From positions 1,488,001-1,552,000 of the forward strand of contig CBDFKC010000003.1 of the NCBI GenBank assembly GCA_965248685.1: DNA of 64,000 nucleotides. Reading direction: 5' to 3'. The translations under genes were made by a program, and so were the position numbers. Below the pieces are notes generated by a model. The model did no database searches. It was not told the DNA's origin and saw only the letters and a program-made list of their open reading frames with translations. This document shows, piece after piece, positions 35,493-44,411 of the stretch. Origin of the DNA: VYFG01 sp965248685. GTDB taxonomy: Bacteria > Pseudomonadota > Gammaproteobacteria > Arenicellales > Poriferihabitantaceae. How positions within the stretch are numbered: the stretch's first letter is position 1; each line of letters starts with the position of its first letter.

Positions 35493-35781
35493 AGTCGTTA
35501 TCTCTCCGGAGGCGGCACGGAGTCTTCAAGATATTGACGATTACACCGCCGCGCAATTTGGCCCCCGACAAGCGATCCGATACTTGGAAAGCCTGATAGA
35601 ACGACTCGACTATCTTGCCGAAGATCCAAAACGTGGGAAGAAACGAGACGACTTGGATATGGACCTCTACAGCTATTTCGTCGGTTCACATACGATTTAC
35701 TATCAAATATCTGCTGATCACATCGAGATCATCGACATACTCCACCAGTCAATGGAACCGAGCAAGCACATACATGAGTGA
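35485..35781 (+). CDS. parE: ParE-family toxin
   Basis: 98 residues, GTG start inside the end of parD. RelE/ParE fold: VVISPEAARSLQDIDDYTA, the middle helix RYLESLIERLDYLAEDPKRG, strand pair YSYFVGSHTIYYQI and the end IEIIDILHQSMEP. ParE toxins inhibit DNA gyrase. The C-terminal HQSMEPSKH fits ParE rather than the RelE ribosome-dependent nucleases. Its stop codon overlaps a GTG of the next gene (GTGA), so the toxin-antitoxin pair is coupled to the HEPN genes. Confidence 0.9.
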   Translation: MCEVVISPEAARSLQDIDDYTAAQFGPRQAIRYLESLIERLDYLAEDPKRGKKRDDLDMDLYSYFVGSHTIYYQISADHIEIIDILHQSMEPSKHIHE

Positions 35782-36362
35782 TTAAGTGCGCGCCCCGAAA
35801 ACTTATGTTGAACAATAGTCATACGCGGCCACTCTCAACTATTGAGGCTGAAGATTTAAGCGCCCGAATGCTAGCCACCAGTATCATCCTAAGTGCATAC
35901 GAGATCATCAAATCGATGGTGATACCAAGGACAAAGTTTTCGTTATTGACCGGATCTGGATACGGCGGAGACCAACATTCGGACAAGTATGAAACAGACG
36001 TTTTAAGCCGGCACTTAAGCCCACTAAATGCGAGTGTAAAGTACCTCGCTGAGCACTATGAAGCGATACAAGACGAAGATGTCGACCAAATAATTGCGTT
36101 ACGAAACCTCCGCAATCAGATCGGCCACGAATTACCGAAGGTCATCGTTGAGTTTGAATCTGCCGTTCTATTTGAGCATGTAAGACTTGCGCGCAAACTG
36201 GTCTTTAAACTGGATAATTTTTGGATGTATATAGAAATTGGTTGTGACCCCGAGCACAGTGACACAGATTGGGATACGGCCTACAGTAACTCGACAATGT
36301 TTATCGACCATTTGATTGGACTTACTGACCGGCTGCAACTGCCTTCAGTCGGTTCGAAATAA
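35778..36362 (+). CDS. HEPN-motif protein of unknown family
   Basis: 194 residues if translation starts at the GTG overlapping the parE stop; an ATG at 35805 would give 185. Helical throughout. It contains RNQIGH (Arg112 to His117), the R-x4-H motif of HEPN nucleases and antitoxin-partner proteins, within IIALRNLRNQIGHELPK, a typical HEPN helix 4 context. HEPN proteins often cleave RNA in toxin-antitoxin, abortive infection and CRISPR systems. I do not recognise the specific family. The gene ends directly against the next one (TAA then ATG with no gap), so all four genes from parD form one operon. Confidence 0.65.
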   Translation: MIKCAPRKLMLNNSHTRPLSTIEAEDLSARMLATSIILSAYEIIKSMVIPRTKFSLLTGSGYGGDQHSDKYETDVLSRHLSPLNASVKYLAEHYEAIQDEDVDQIIALRNLRNQIGHELPKVIVEFESAVLFEHVRLARKLVFKLDNFWMYIEIGCDPEHSDTDWDTAYSNSTMFIDHLIGLTDRLQLPSVGSK

Positions 36363-37166
36363 ATGGAAAACTTAGCGCCGTTTGATGCTCAAAAGTTAAA
36401 GGCGGCCTGTCAGGTGCTAGCCGACACAGAAAAGGGGCTATCTGGTGCTGAAATTGGTTATATTTTGGCCGACTGCAAAATGCTCGACCCAAATGCCCGG
36501 GATACCAAATGGAGACGTTTGTTTAATGCCCTGGCAGCAATGCAAAACAAGCACCAGGTCGGAAATCATCTCATCATGTTTATCAATCGGGCCTTAGACC
36601 CGGTGCAATACGCGCGTAAAAGAGCAGATTTTGAGTGGCGTCGCAGTGAGCTTAGTGTCGTATTAGCCTTTTCCGGGTTTAACGTTCGCGAAGACGGTAA
36701 GGTCGTTAAGACACCTGTCGAGTCAACACTCAGAGGCGCTCGCGCCAGGGTTGGCGCGTTGCGTTCAAAATTCGAAGATCGCGGCGCACATGCCGAAGTA
36801 TTTAATTATTGTAAAGAGGAGCTGCTTGAACAGAACTACTATCACGCCGTATTGGAAGCAATAAAAGGCGTCGGTGAGCGTATTCGTCAGTTATCTGGCC
36901 TTACCACCGATGGCGCAGACCTGATAAATGTCGCTTTCTCCGTTAAGTCTCCGATCATCGCTATTAACACGCTCTCAAGCGATATCGAATTGAGTGAGCA
37001 AAAGGGATTAAGCAATATGCTCGTAGGCTTATTTGGTACCGTCCGAAACCCAACGGCACACGTGCCAAAAGTTGATTGGCCCATGACTGAACAAGATGCT
37101 TTGGATATTTTTTCGATCATCTCGTTTATCCATCGTAAATTGGATGGTGCGACGACACCTAGCTGA
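36363..37166 (+). CDS. TIGR02391 (Ymh-like) family protein with HEPN motif
   Basis: 267 residues, start touching the previous stop. The C-terminal domain (about 145-262) is the family signature: VFNYCKEELLEQNYYHAVLE, AIKGVGERIRQLSG, GLFGTVRNPTAHVPKVDWPM and LDIFSIISFIHRKLDGA. RNPTAH at 228-233 is an R-x4-H HEPN motif. The N-terminal 90 residues (KGLSGAEIGYILADC, RRLFNALAAMQN) look like a winged-helix or AbiJ-type N-terminal domain. The family is recurrent in defence islands. It converges on the helicase gene with 4 bp between stops. Confidence 0.8.
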   Translation: MENLAPFDAQKLKAACQVLADTEKGLSGAEIGYILADCKMLDPNARDTKWRRLFNALAAMQNKHQVGNHLIMFINRALDPVQYARKRADFEWRRSELSVVLAFSGFNVREDGKVVKTPVESTLRGARARVGALRSKFEDRGAHAEVFNYCKEELLEQNYYHAVLEAIKGVGERIRQLSGLTTDGADLINVAFSVKSPIIAINTLSSDIELSEQKGLSNMLVGLFGTVRNPTAHVPKVDWPMTEQDALDIFSIISFIHRKLDGATTPS

Positions 37167-37170
37167 TGAA

Positions 37171-40100
37171 TTAATCTTCAGTACGTATAAATTTGGCCAT
37201 TTCTCGGACCAGCACTGGCATTTTCCCAACATCTCGCCATAAGGCTTGGTTACCAACAATATAGAAATTACGTTTCGCGCGCGATACGGCAACATTTAGG
37301 AGATTCACGCTACTTCCCGCCCAATTGCGTGCACCAATCTGATTAGCATTCGGCGCACCGAGCATAAAGATCACCGTTTCGGCCTCTTTTCCCTGGAAAG
37401 TATGTACCGTGCCAATATTATCTCGTATCCAGGACACTGGATCGGCTATACCGTGTGCATCTAACGTCGCAACTTCTTGCCGCATTCTGTCTTGCATCCG
37501 TTGAGCAACGATCCGAAAGGGTGAAATTACAAAGAGTTCTAGTTCTGTGCCGACCGCCGCTAACGCCGCTAAAATTTTGCCGACCACCAATTCGCCTTCT
37601 GCTGCGCTCCACTTATTATCCCCCTGCCCTGTGACGTCAAACCACTCGGTTTTCGACCCCATAATACTTGCGACGTCAGTGGACTTATCTATAGTCGCCT
37701 TGACCATCTGACCACTGTAGGCAAGTTGATTAGAGATCGTGAACATGGGTTCTTCACAACGCCGATGCACCAACAACGGTGATCCGATCCATAGGGTGCG
37801 TAAGCCATGATCGATCGTTGCCCCAAACGGATTTGCGCGATCAGCGACGGATTGCACTGACGCCTCCGGCGCGATCCACTTAAAGTGATCAACGCCCATG
37901 TAACTGGCAATACCCTCTAATAACGGCTTCGGTGTGGTAACCACTGGCTCTATCTGCAGCGGATCGCCAACCGCCATGACACGTTTAGAGCGCATAATGG
38001 CACCAATGGCTTGCTGTGGCGTCGCCTGCCCGGCCTCATCGATGAGTAACCAACCGATACTTTCTGATGGCAAGCTGTTGAGCATTCGATCTATCGATGC
38101 AAAGGCAGTTGAAAATACCGGACTGATCATAAAACCGGTAGACCATATATCCCTAAGCAAGCTCGCAGAATCGCTCGGCAGACGTTTGTTTCCCAAGACG
38201 GCCATAAATGCCGCTAGATTTTGACGAATAGGTGTTGCGGCTGCATCGATAAATGCCTTATGCAATCGCATCGACGCGATAAACAATTCATCGCGAATCA
38301 GATGAGCCTGTTGACTAAAAACGGGGGTAGATGTTTGCCGGTCATGGTGGTTCGTATTTAAAAACTCACGAGTGACCAACTTGTCACCGCAAATCTGCTG
38401 CGTTTTGGTAACCCGTTTTTGCGCAATGCTTTGTTGTTCAAGAGCGCTTTTCTCTTGGCCAATAATCGTTTGCGATTTTTCCTGTAGCTTCTGTAACGAC
38501 TTTTGATGACCCACCAAAGTTTCGCGCGCTTGTTTGGCGACCTGCCACTGCTCGGACTCGGCCGAATTTAATCGCGAATGAATATGCTTCCACTTTTTGT
38601 ATATGGCTCTCCCAAACAGACGTGACCACCACCCCGGACGCTTCCGCACATGCCGGTTTAATTCACTCTCGGTAATTACGCGCTTTTGATCTTCGATTTC
38701 GACCTGGCTTTCAGACGCCGAAATCGTATTGCTCAAGCTTACGGTGTCGGCCTTTAAGCCCTCTTTTCGCCGACCAAACAGTGTCAACAGTTCCTGTATC
38801 TTAATTAGCGACTTCTTTGCCTCTAACCCCTCCTGAGCAATAGCGTTAATCAGTCGCGCGTTTTTTAATGCCACCTGAAATTCTTGTCGAACCTGATGCC
38901 ATCGATCCAGTGCTTCTGCCGCGTTTTGCGGGGGATCGCCATCCGAGGCAATAGATGGAATTATAGGTTCGCCGTCATCATCTTCTAATAGATCAAGCGA
39001 ACCATTCATGTAGGTAAAGTAGCTGTGCAGGCTAGTGTCGTATTCCCACCAAGCATTATTGACGAAGGTACTGCGATTCTTTGAGTTTCCGAGTACAGTG
39101 GCCACTAAACCCCAGGACGCTTCGTTGTCGGGCAACAAGCTATCGCACAATGGTTTAAAATAGTTCAGCTCGATGCCGGCATCAATGGCATCCACTAGCG
39201 GCAATTCTTTGGAAATATTTTCGACCGCCTTATTATTCGATGAAGCCACCAATATCTCGTACCCCTTTAAAGAGGGATCCAACTCGAACAAGTCCACTTT
39301 GCCGCGCGCGTTCATACTGCCGCGCCGGGTAAAGGCACGCTGTGGATGTTCAAATGCATTCATCGCGATCGCACGATCAATCACAACGGATGCAACCACA
39401 TCCCTTAACAACGTGGTCTTGCCGGTACCAGGTGGCCCGTTCACTGAAAACAAGCCGTCGTGCTTTAGGATTGTGTGCGCAATATTGACAGCAGCTTGCT
39501 GCAATAGCACCAGTGGGAATCGCCCCTGAACTGGCCAACGACCCAGCGGCATGGATTTCGGTTCAAGAACACTCTGCAATGCCGGTAAATCGATCAGAAG
39601 ATCATGCCGATTCTCAGGTGTCTCAAGGCCCAAATAAGCGCGTAACGCCTGGCCGGAACCGGACGTTGCAATCAGTGCTTTTGCGCGCTGTAAATCCTTC
39701 AGGTAAAAACTATTCAGTAACGGCGGCTCAGGTTGACTACGGCCAAAGGGGTTCAATAGTCGAATAGCGAAGTTGGGCGAATTCACCAGTCCATTCGGGA
39801 GTGTGCAATTACGCACTAGCCATTTATAAGCTGTCTGAATTTGAGTCCGATCGAGGGGCTCTGTATTGCCATCTTCATCTTCTCGTATCAGTATTTTTTC
39901 TAAACCTTCTTGCAGGCTACCCTCAGCCTTATCCCAATACTTTAAATCATCGAGCACACCGGTCATTGCTCGCCCGTAGGACCACCCATAACTCGAAACC
40001 GCTAATGCATTGTCGCCAAGGGGAACGCCTTTCTTATCAACCACAATGACCGCGAGAGCGGCATTGCCTTGCACACTTGGGATTTCTTGCCGGTCGTCTT

Positions 40101-40701
40101 TGTACAGCTGCAGTAAATCCGCACTGGTTTTTGCAAGGTCAACCGACCCCAAATACACCAAGTAATAAAGTTGTTTGCGCGGAGCCGCCTTTTCACCAAT
40201 TTCCCATGGCAGCTGATCAGCACCAAAATGGGCCACCGAGCCCGTTCCAATCACCAGGTCTTTCGGATTGCGAAACGATTGTGGCGATAAGGCTTCCAGC
40301 ACCGTCCAGGCATCGAGAATATCTGGTGCGTAATCTTCAATCGGTTTTTGTTTTACTGCGGGTTCATTTTGTGCGGCGCTTGATCTTACATCAGCGTCCA
40401 ATACTGTATGCCATTCAACATCAGGGCTATCAAACTCTGTCGTTTCTAGTGGCGTCTCCGAGATCATCTCTGTCTCACCGGTAACAACAGGCTCAAATAC
40501 AGGTTCCGGTTTATTCGGCGATGTTGCCCCTAAGTGCTCTAACCTTGCTAGAACCGTCCCAAGCAATGACTTTGCTCGCTTGGTCTTGCGAAATTCAAGT
40601 TCATGTTTAAGTGCTTTCAGTACCGATTGATCAGATTGATTGGTCTCAAATAGACCCTCAAGGTCAACGACACCATTATTGATATACGGTCTTTTTGTCA
40701 T
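37171..40701 (-). CDS. SF1 helicase (Upf1/Dna2-like AAA_11/AAA_12) with extra N-terminal region
   Basis: 1176 residues. Walker A GPPGTGKTTLLRDVV at about 420, motif Ia-like VASSNNKAVENISKELP, Walker B LLIDEAGQATPQQ near 885, motif III VMAVGDPLQIEPVV near 905, motif V VHTFQGKEAETVIFML near 1102 and motif VI VAVSRAKRNFYIVG near 1140. About 460 residues separate motifs Ia and II and include a coiled coil (about 610-770), as in Upf1/Dna2-type helicases with long insertions. The first 400 residues are not recognised. Such stand-alone long helicases are frequent in defence islands, where they unwind or sense invading nucleic acid. It is convergent with the parDE-HEPN operon. Confidence 0.85.
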   Translation of the reverse strand: MTKRPYINNGVVDLEGLFETNQSDQSVLKALKHELEFRKTKRAKSLLGTVLARLEHLGATSPNKPEPVFEPVVTGETEMISETPLETTEFDSPDVEWHTVLDADVRSSAAQNEPAVKQKPIEDYAPDILDAWTVLEALSPQSFRNPKDLVIGTGSVAHFGADQLPWEIGEKAAPRKQLYYLVYLGSVDLAKTSADLLQLYKDDRQEIPSVQGNAALAVIVVDKKGVPLGDNALAVSSYGWSYGRAMTGVLDDLKYWDKAEGSLQEGLEKILIREDEDGNTEPLDRTQIQTAYKWLVRNCTLPNGLVNSPNFAIRLLNPFGRSQPEPPLLNSFYLKDLQRAKALIATSGSGQALRAYLGLETPENRHDLLIDLPALQSVLEPKSMPLGRWPVQGRFPLVLLQQAAVNIAHTILKHDGLFSVNGPPGTGKTTLLRDVVASVVIDRAIAMNAFEHPQRAFTRRGSMNARGKVDLFELDPSLKGYEILVASSNNKAVENISKELPLVDAIDAGIELNYFKPLCDSLLPDNEASWGLVATVLGNSKNRSTFVNNAWWEYDTSLHSYFTYMNGSLDLLEDDDGEPIIPSIASDGDPPQNAAEALDRWHQVRQEFQVALKNARLINAIAQEGLEAKKSLIKIQELLTLFGRRKEGLKADTVSLSNTISASESQVEIEDQKRVITESELNRHVRKRPGWWSRLFGRAIYKKWKHIHSRLNSAESEQWQVAKQARETLVGHQKSLQKLQEKSQTIIGQEKSALEQQSIAQKRVTKTQQICGDKLVTREFLNTNHHDRQTSTPVFSQQAHLIRDELFIASMRLHKAFIDAAATPIRQNLAAFMAVLGNKRLPSDSASLLRDIWSTGFMISPVFSTAFASIDRMLNSLPSESIGWLLIDEAGQATPQQAIGAIMRSKRVMAVGDPLQIEPVVTTPKPLLEGIASYMGVDHFKWIAPEASVQSVADRANPFGATIDHGLRTLWIGSPLLVHRRCEEPMFTISNQLAYSGQMVKATIDKSTDVASIMGSKTEWFDVTGQGDNKWSAAEGELVVGKILAALAAVGTELELFVISPFRIVAQRMQDRMRQEVATLDAHGIADPVSWIRDNIGTVHTFQGKEAETVIFMLGAPNANQIGARNWAGSSVNLLNVAVSRAKRNFYIVGNQALWRDVGKMPVLVREMAKFIRTED

Positions 40702-40917
40702 CCTTTACTGTTTAGTTGCGATACAAATCCTAGGCGCATAACTAGCCCGTCTCTTATTTCGCATTCCCCCGATAAAGTCGTTCTTAGAGTTCTTATCACT
40801 GCGTCAATTAACACAAACAATACTAAAAACAGTATGCCGCAGATCGAAAAAAGCAGCACAATGGGTTTTGAAAGCCGTAATGAGATATAGTAGATTAGTG
40901 CGCTGATGCTAACTACT
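40702..40917. other. Gap upstream of the helicase gene
   Basis: 216 bp containing no recognisable gene. It presumably carries the helicase promoter on the minus strand. Confidence 0.4.
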
Positions 40918-41207
40918 GGGGGGCACTAGGAATTTTCCCTCGTAAACGGACAAAAACGTCGAAACCCCTTACCCTACTTAGGTTTCCCGAGGGGGCTTTT
41001 TCTGGACGGTAAATAACCCTCGATCGAACGCATTAAATCGTCTAAATCGGGCAGCTTTTCACTCATTTCAAAGTTGTAAGTACCTTTCAGGTTGATGTTG
41101 TACCAGGCAACCGGGGACGCCTGCTTGACGATTTGGGTTTTTTCTTCGTCCTGTTGATATTCAAAACTGGTCAGCAGCTGACTGAGGGAAAATCCATAGT
41201 ACCCCAT
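40918..41207 (-). mobile_element. Tn3-family remnant: transposase C-terminus and candidate terminal repeat
   Basis: Minus-strand frame 41207-40974 (77 residues) ends with KQASPVAWYNINLKGTYNF, the typical close of Tn3 TnpA ('SP..W..INL.G.Y'). The other 900 or so residues are absent. Nineteen bases past its stop the plus strand begins GGGGGGCACTAGGAATTTTC, and Tn3 inverted repeats start GGGG and lie just beyond the tnpA end, so 40918 may be the original transposon boundary. The other side is cut off at the repeat cluster near 41241. Confidence 0.65.
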
Positions 41208-41240
41208 TTACTGGTTTTAGCGACTTAACTAAGCGCCATT

Positions 41241-41345
41241 CGGATCAGTGTAGAAATTATTTGGCAGAGCCCGATAACCAGAGAATAATTTCTACACTGA
41301 CCCCGATCTCTTAGAGAATAATTTCTACACTGACCCCGATCTCTT
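41241..41345. repeat. Right repeat cluster: one direct copy and a 33-bp tandem pair in inverse orientation
   Basis: GGATCAGTGTAGAAATTATT at 41242-41261 matches the left copy at 34685 in the same orientation (two mismatches in the first bases), and both are followed by a related GCCCGAT stretch. Then two identical 33-bp units, 41280-41312 and 41313-41345, each containing AATAATTTCTACACTGACCC, carry the inverse complement. The cluster ends 18 bp before the lexA SOS box. Confidence 0.9.
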
Positions 41346-41363
41346 GTCAGGGTGTCTTTGATG

Positions 41364-41379
41364 CTGTATAAATATACAG
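41364..41379. promoter_or_regulatory. LexA (SOS) box of the lexA-imuA-imuB-dnaE2 operon
   Basis: CTGTATAAATATACAG, a perfect match to the gammaproteobacterial LexA operator CTGT-N8-ACAG, 22 bp before the lexA start. LexA should repress its own operon and release it on DNA damage. Confidence 0.93.
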
Positions 41380-41401
41380 TATTCAATATTTTCATAATAA
41401 A

Positions 41402-42046
41402 ATGTCTGGACTGCCCGCTAAAACAATTGCTGACCCTGCTAATCGCCTCACTCCGCGGCAGCAACAAGTGCTTGATCTTATTCGGGATATTCTGCAGAAG
41501 ACGGGTATGCCGCCGACCAGGGCGGATATTTGTGAGGCATTTGGCTTTCGTTCACCTACCGCAGCTGAAGACCATCTGAAGGTGCTGGCGCGTAAGGGTG
41601 CCATTGAATTACTGCCCGGAAGGTCTCGGGGCATTCGAATACTGGAGACTCAGGCAGCTATGGGTTTACCGCTGGTTGGACGGGTAGCGGCAGGCTCACC
41701 CATTCTGGCGGAGCAGCATATTGAAGATTATGTTGATCTGGATCCGGGGTTTTTCAGACCCCGGGCCGATTATCTGCTCAAGGTGCGCGGACACAGTATG
41801 CGTGACGGCGGTATCCTGAATGGTGATTTACTCGCCGTGCACCGAACCCGGGAAGCATTATCTGGCCAGGTGGTGGTGGCGCGTCTTGATGATGAGGTAA
41901 CCGTGAAACGTTTCCGGCGGCGCGGAAACAAGGTGACCCTGGAAGCACAAAATCCTGATTTTGCCCCGATCCTGGTGGACCTTAAAAATACTGATCTGAT
42001 CATCGAAGGGCTTGGTGTTGGTGTTATTCGCAATAAAAAGCTCTAG
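41402..42046 (+). CDS. lexA: LexA repressor
   Basis: 214 residues. N-terminal winged helix: LTPRQQQVLDLIRDILQKTG and PPTRADICEAFGFRSPTAAE. The self-cleavage site is in GRVAAGSPI (Ala-Gly). The catalytic Ser is in RGHSMRDGGILNGDLLAV (about residue 131), and the Lys in VVVARLDDEVTVKRF (about 168). The motif PTRADICEAFGF differs slightly from the E. coli recognition helix but the operator in front is canonical. This copy heads a mutagenesis operon. Another lexA may exist elsewhere, as is common with such cassettes. Confidence 0.94.
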   Translation: MSGLPAKTIADPANRLTPRQQQVLDLIRDILQKTGMPPTRADICEAFGFRSPTAAEDHLKVLARKGAIELLPGRSRGIRILETQAAMGLPLVGRVAAGSPILAEQHIEDYVDLDPGFFRPRADYLLKVRGHSMRDGGILNGDLLAVHRTREALSGQVVVARLDDEVTVKRFRRRGNKVTLEAQNPDFAPILVDLKNTDLIIEGLGVGVIRNKKL

Positions 42047-42081
42047 TAATCGGATGCACAAGGATTGATGGATTTTATGCA

Positions 42082-42774
42082 GTGAGTGATCGATCGATCC
42101 TCGAACAGCTGGTTCGGGAAACTCCGGCGCTATGGTGCGGTCGCTCCAGTCAGCATGAACGACCGGGGGAAAATGCCATCGATACAGGTTTCCCCCGACT
42201 GAATGAATTGCTGCCTACCAGGGGCTGGCCATTGGGTACGGTAGTTGAGCTGACTGTAGATGCATGGGGCAGTGGAGAATTGCAGTTGTTGCTACCATTA
42301 ATGGCGCGCCTGAGTCAGGATCAAACTCGGGTTGCAATGGTTGCACCACCCCACCTACCCTATGCCCCGGCCCTGGTCCAGGCAGGGGTTGTGCTGCCTT
42401 ATCTGGTTATTGTGGATACCCGGGTTGGGCCGCTTGATACCACAACGGTCTACGCCACAAAAAATTATGGGGTGAAAGATACCTGGTGGTCGGCGGAAAA
42501 ATTACTTCGTCATGCCGACTGCGGTCTGGTGCTGTTATGGCCGGACCGGCCAAACCCAGCCCAGGTAAGGCGTCTGCAATTAGCAGCGGATGCAGCCAAT
42601 AGTATCGGCGTGATATTTCGCTGTGGCAGGCCAGTCGATACGCCGGTAACACTGCGCCTCAACGTGTCTCGCTGTGTCGAGGGGGTACGGGTGGAGCTGA
42701 CCAAATCCCGCTTTGGCTGGCGCCAGCAGGGCGAGGTTGTATTGCCCCAGGTTGTTGATGAAGCTGTCGGATGA
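42082..42774 (+). CDS. imuA: ImuA (SulA/RecA-like mutagenesis accessory protein)
   Basis: 230 residues, GTG start. RecA-like fold without full catalytic motifs: IDTGFPRLNELLPTRGWPLGTVVEL, QLLLPLMARLSQDQTRVAMV, LVLLWPDRPNPAQVRRLQLAA. ImuA works with ImuB and DnaE2 in damage-induced translesion synthesis. Its stop overlaps the imuB start by ATGA. Confidence 0.9.
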   Translation: MSDRSILEQLVRETPALWCGRSSQHERPGENAIDTGFPRLNELLPTRGWPLGTVVELTVDAWGSGELQLLLPLMARLSQDQTRVAMVAPPHLPYAPALVQAGVVLPYLVIVDTRVGPLDTTTVYATKNYGVKDTWWSAEKLLRHADCGLVLLWPDRPNPAQVRRLQLAADAANSIGVIFRCGRPVDTPVTLRLNVSRCVEGVRVELTKSRFGWRQQGEVVLPQVVDEAVG

Positions 42775-44384
42775 AAGCCCTGTCATTAGCCACCGACCAG
42801 GCATCCCTGTTCGCTCCCGGGAGCTTTCCCGAGATTGCGGCGAATCAGGATGCGACATTATGGATAGGCCTGCATTTTCCATCCCTGGCCCTTGAAGTGG
42901 GTGGTTTTTCTGAAGGCTTGCCGGCATTGGTCATTAGTCAATCCGGGGGCAATCAGGTGGTGCATGGGGCCTGCTCTGTGGCAATGGACCACGGCATTAT
43001 GCCGGGGATGTCGCTCAATGCCGCCCATGCATTATGTCGTAACCTGGCGGTAAAGCTGCGTAATCCGGAGGCCGAACTCCAGCGCCTGAAGCAGTATAGT
43101 GAACAACTGCTCTGCTTTACGCCGTCTATTGCGCTGGGTCAGTGGCAGTCTGCCTATGATGGTAAAAGTAAGCAAGTTGCTGACAGAAACAGCACCAATG
43201 ACACTATCGGTCCCGAACATAATACCGATTCTCTATTGCTGGAGGTGTCGGGTTGTCTGCGCCTGTTCGGTGGCCTCGAACCATTACTTGAACGAATCAA
43301 GGCTGAGTTTGCCCTGACTGAACCTCGGCCGGGGATCAATACTCAGCCAGTAGTCAGCGTTGCACCATTTCCATCAGCGGCTTTGCTACTGGCGCGTAAC
43401 GGGCTGGAACAGGTGTTACAAAATCCTGATAGCGTGAAGTCAGCGCTGGGAGAGATTCCATTGCGGGGCGCCGACCTTTCGGACAAATTACTGGGTCGGC
43501 TGGCTGGTTGCGGTCTCGTTACGTTAAGAGATTTATGGCGCTTGCCCCGGGAAGATCTTGGGCGCCGTTTTGGCGCACCACTGCTGAATTATCTCGATCG
43601 CTTATGGGGTGTTCAGAGCGACCCCCTCGATCACATTAAACCAACTCTTTGCTTTCGCCAGTTTATTGAGTTACCCGCCGACACGCGCGATAACAAGTTG
43701 TTGTTGATCGCGGTATCAAAGCTACTCGAAGAGGCTCGTGGATTTCTCCAGATGCATGCGGCCGCAGCGGAAAAGATCAGTTTTGATCTCTGGCATGTTA
43801 ATCGTGCCCAGGGGGCCCGGTCCCGTACCACCCTGGTGATTCATTCAGCCGAGGCAGATCGCCAGCCGCGGCGTTTTCTACCCCAGTTTGAACAACAGCT
43901 GGCACGGGCTTCGATGAGTGATGAAGTCAATGCGGTATCGATTCTGATTGAGCAGATTGTTCCTTATACACGTACCAGTGAAGACTTGTTCAGTGGTCGT
44001 GACCAGCAAGACCAGGATTGGAGCCAGCTGATCGATTTACTGGGAGCCCGCCTTGGTCAGGAAAAAGTGTATACCCTCAAAACCGTAGAAGACCATCGCC
44101 CGGAAAGAGCCTGGCAAAGCGATACCACAAACCAGTCTGGGCAATTACCGAGGTGCCACAATACATTGCCAGGCAGACCTTTATGGCTGCTCAATCAGCC
44201 CAGCGCCATCGATCCTGTCAGCTTCAGTTTGTATGGCGATACCGAACGTATCGAGGCCGGCTGGTGGGAGCGCAAAGATTTGCGGCGGGATTATCATGTT
44301 GCGCGCATGGGTAACGGCCGATGCGGTTGGGTCTATCGCGACCTGCGGGCAGACAAGTGGTACCTGCACGGATTGTTCGCCTGA
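42771..44384 (+). CDS. imuB: ImuB, Y-family polymerase-like mutagenesis protein
   Basis: 537 residues, ATG overlapping the imuA stop. Y-family polymerase fold: LWIGLHFPSLALEV near the start, VAMDHGIMPGMSLNAAHALC, LLLEVSGCLRLFGG, a helix-hairpin-helix stretch (LLGRLAGCGLVTLRDLWRLP) and a little-finger domain. The usual catalytic acidic residues of active Y-polymerases (D-x-N/D near the start, S-x-D-E later) are not visible, as in other ImuB proteins, which act as a hub that binds the beta clamp and DnaE2. The C-terminus (about 460-537) is family specific. Confidence 0.9.
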   Translation: MKALSLATDQASLFAPGSFPEIAANQDATLWIGLHFPSLALEVGGFSEGLPALVISQSGGNQVVHGACSVAMDHGIMPGMSLNAAHALCRNLAVKLRNPEAELQRLKQYSEQLLCFTPSIALGQWQSAYDGKSKQVADRNSTNDTIGPEHNTDSLLLEVSGCLRLFGGLEPLLERIKAEFALTEPRPGINTQPVVSVAPFPSAALLLARNGLEQVLQNPDSVKSALGEIPLRGADLSDKLLGRLAGCGLVTLRDLWRLPREDLGRRFGAPLLNYLDRLWGVQSDPLDHIKPTLCFRQFIELPADTRDNKLLLIAVSKLLEEARGFLQMHAAAAEKISFDLWHVNRAQGARSRTTLVIHSAEADRQPRRFLPQFEQQLARASMSDEVNAVSILIEQIVPYTRTSEDLFSGRDQQDQDWSQLIDLLGARLGQEKVYTLKTVEDHRPERAWQSDTTNQSGQLPRCHNTLPGRPLWLLNQPSAIDPVSFSLYGDTERIEAGWWERKDLRRDYHVARMGNGRCGWVYRDLRADKWYLHGLFA

Positions 44385-44411
44385 TTTCAAAGGCGCGATT
44401 AGAACGCTAAA

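Noticed and set aside
41280..41345. 33-bp tandem units considered as a CRISPR array
   Set aside because: The two units are adjacent with no spacer and there are no cas genes in the window.
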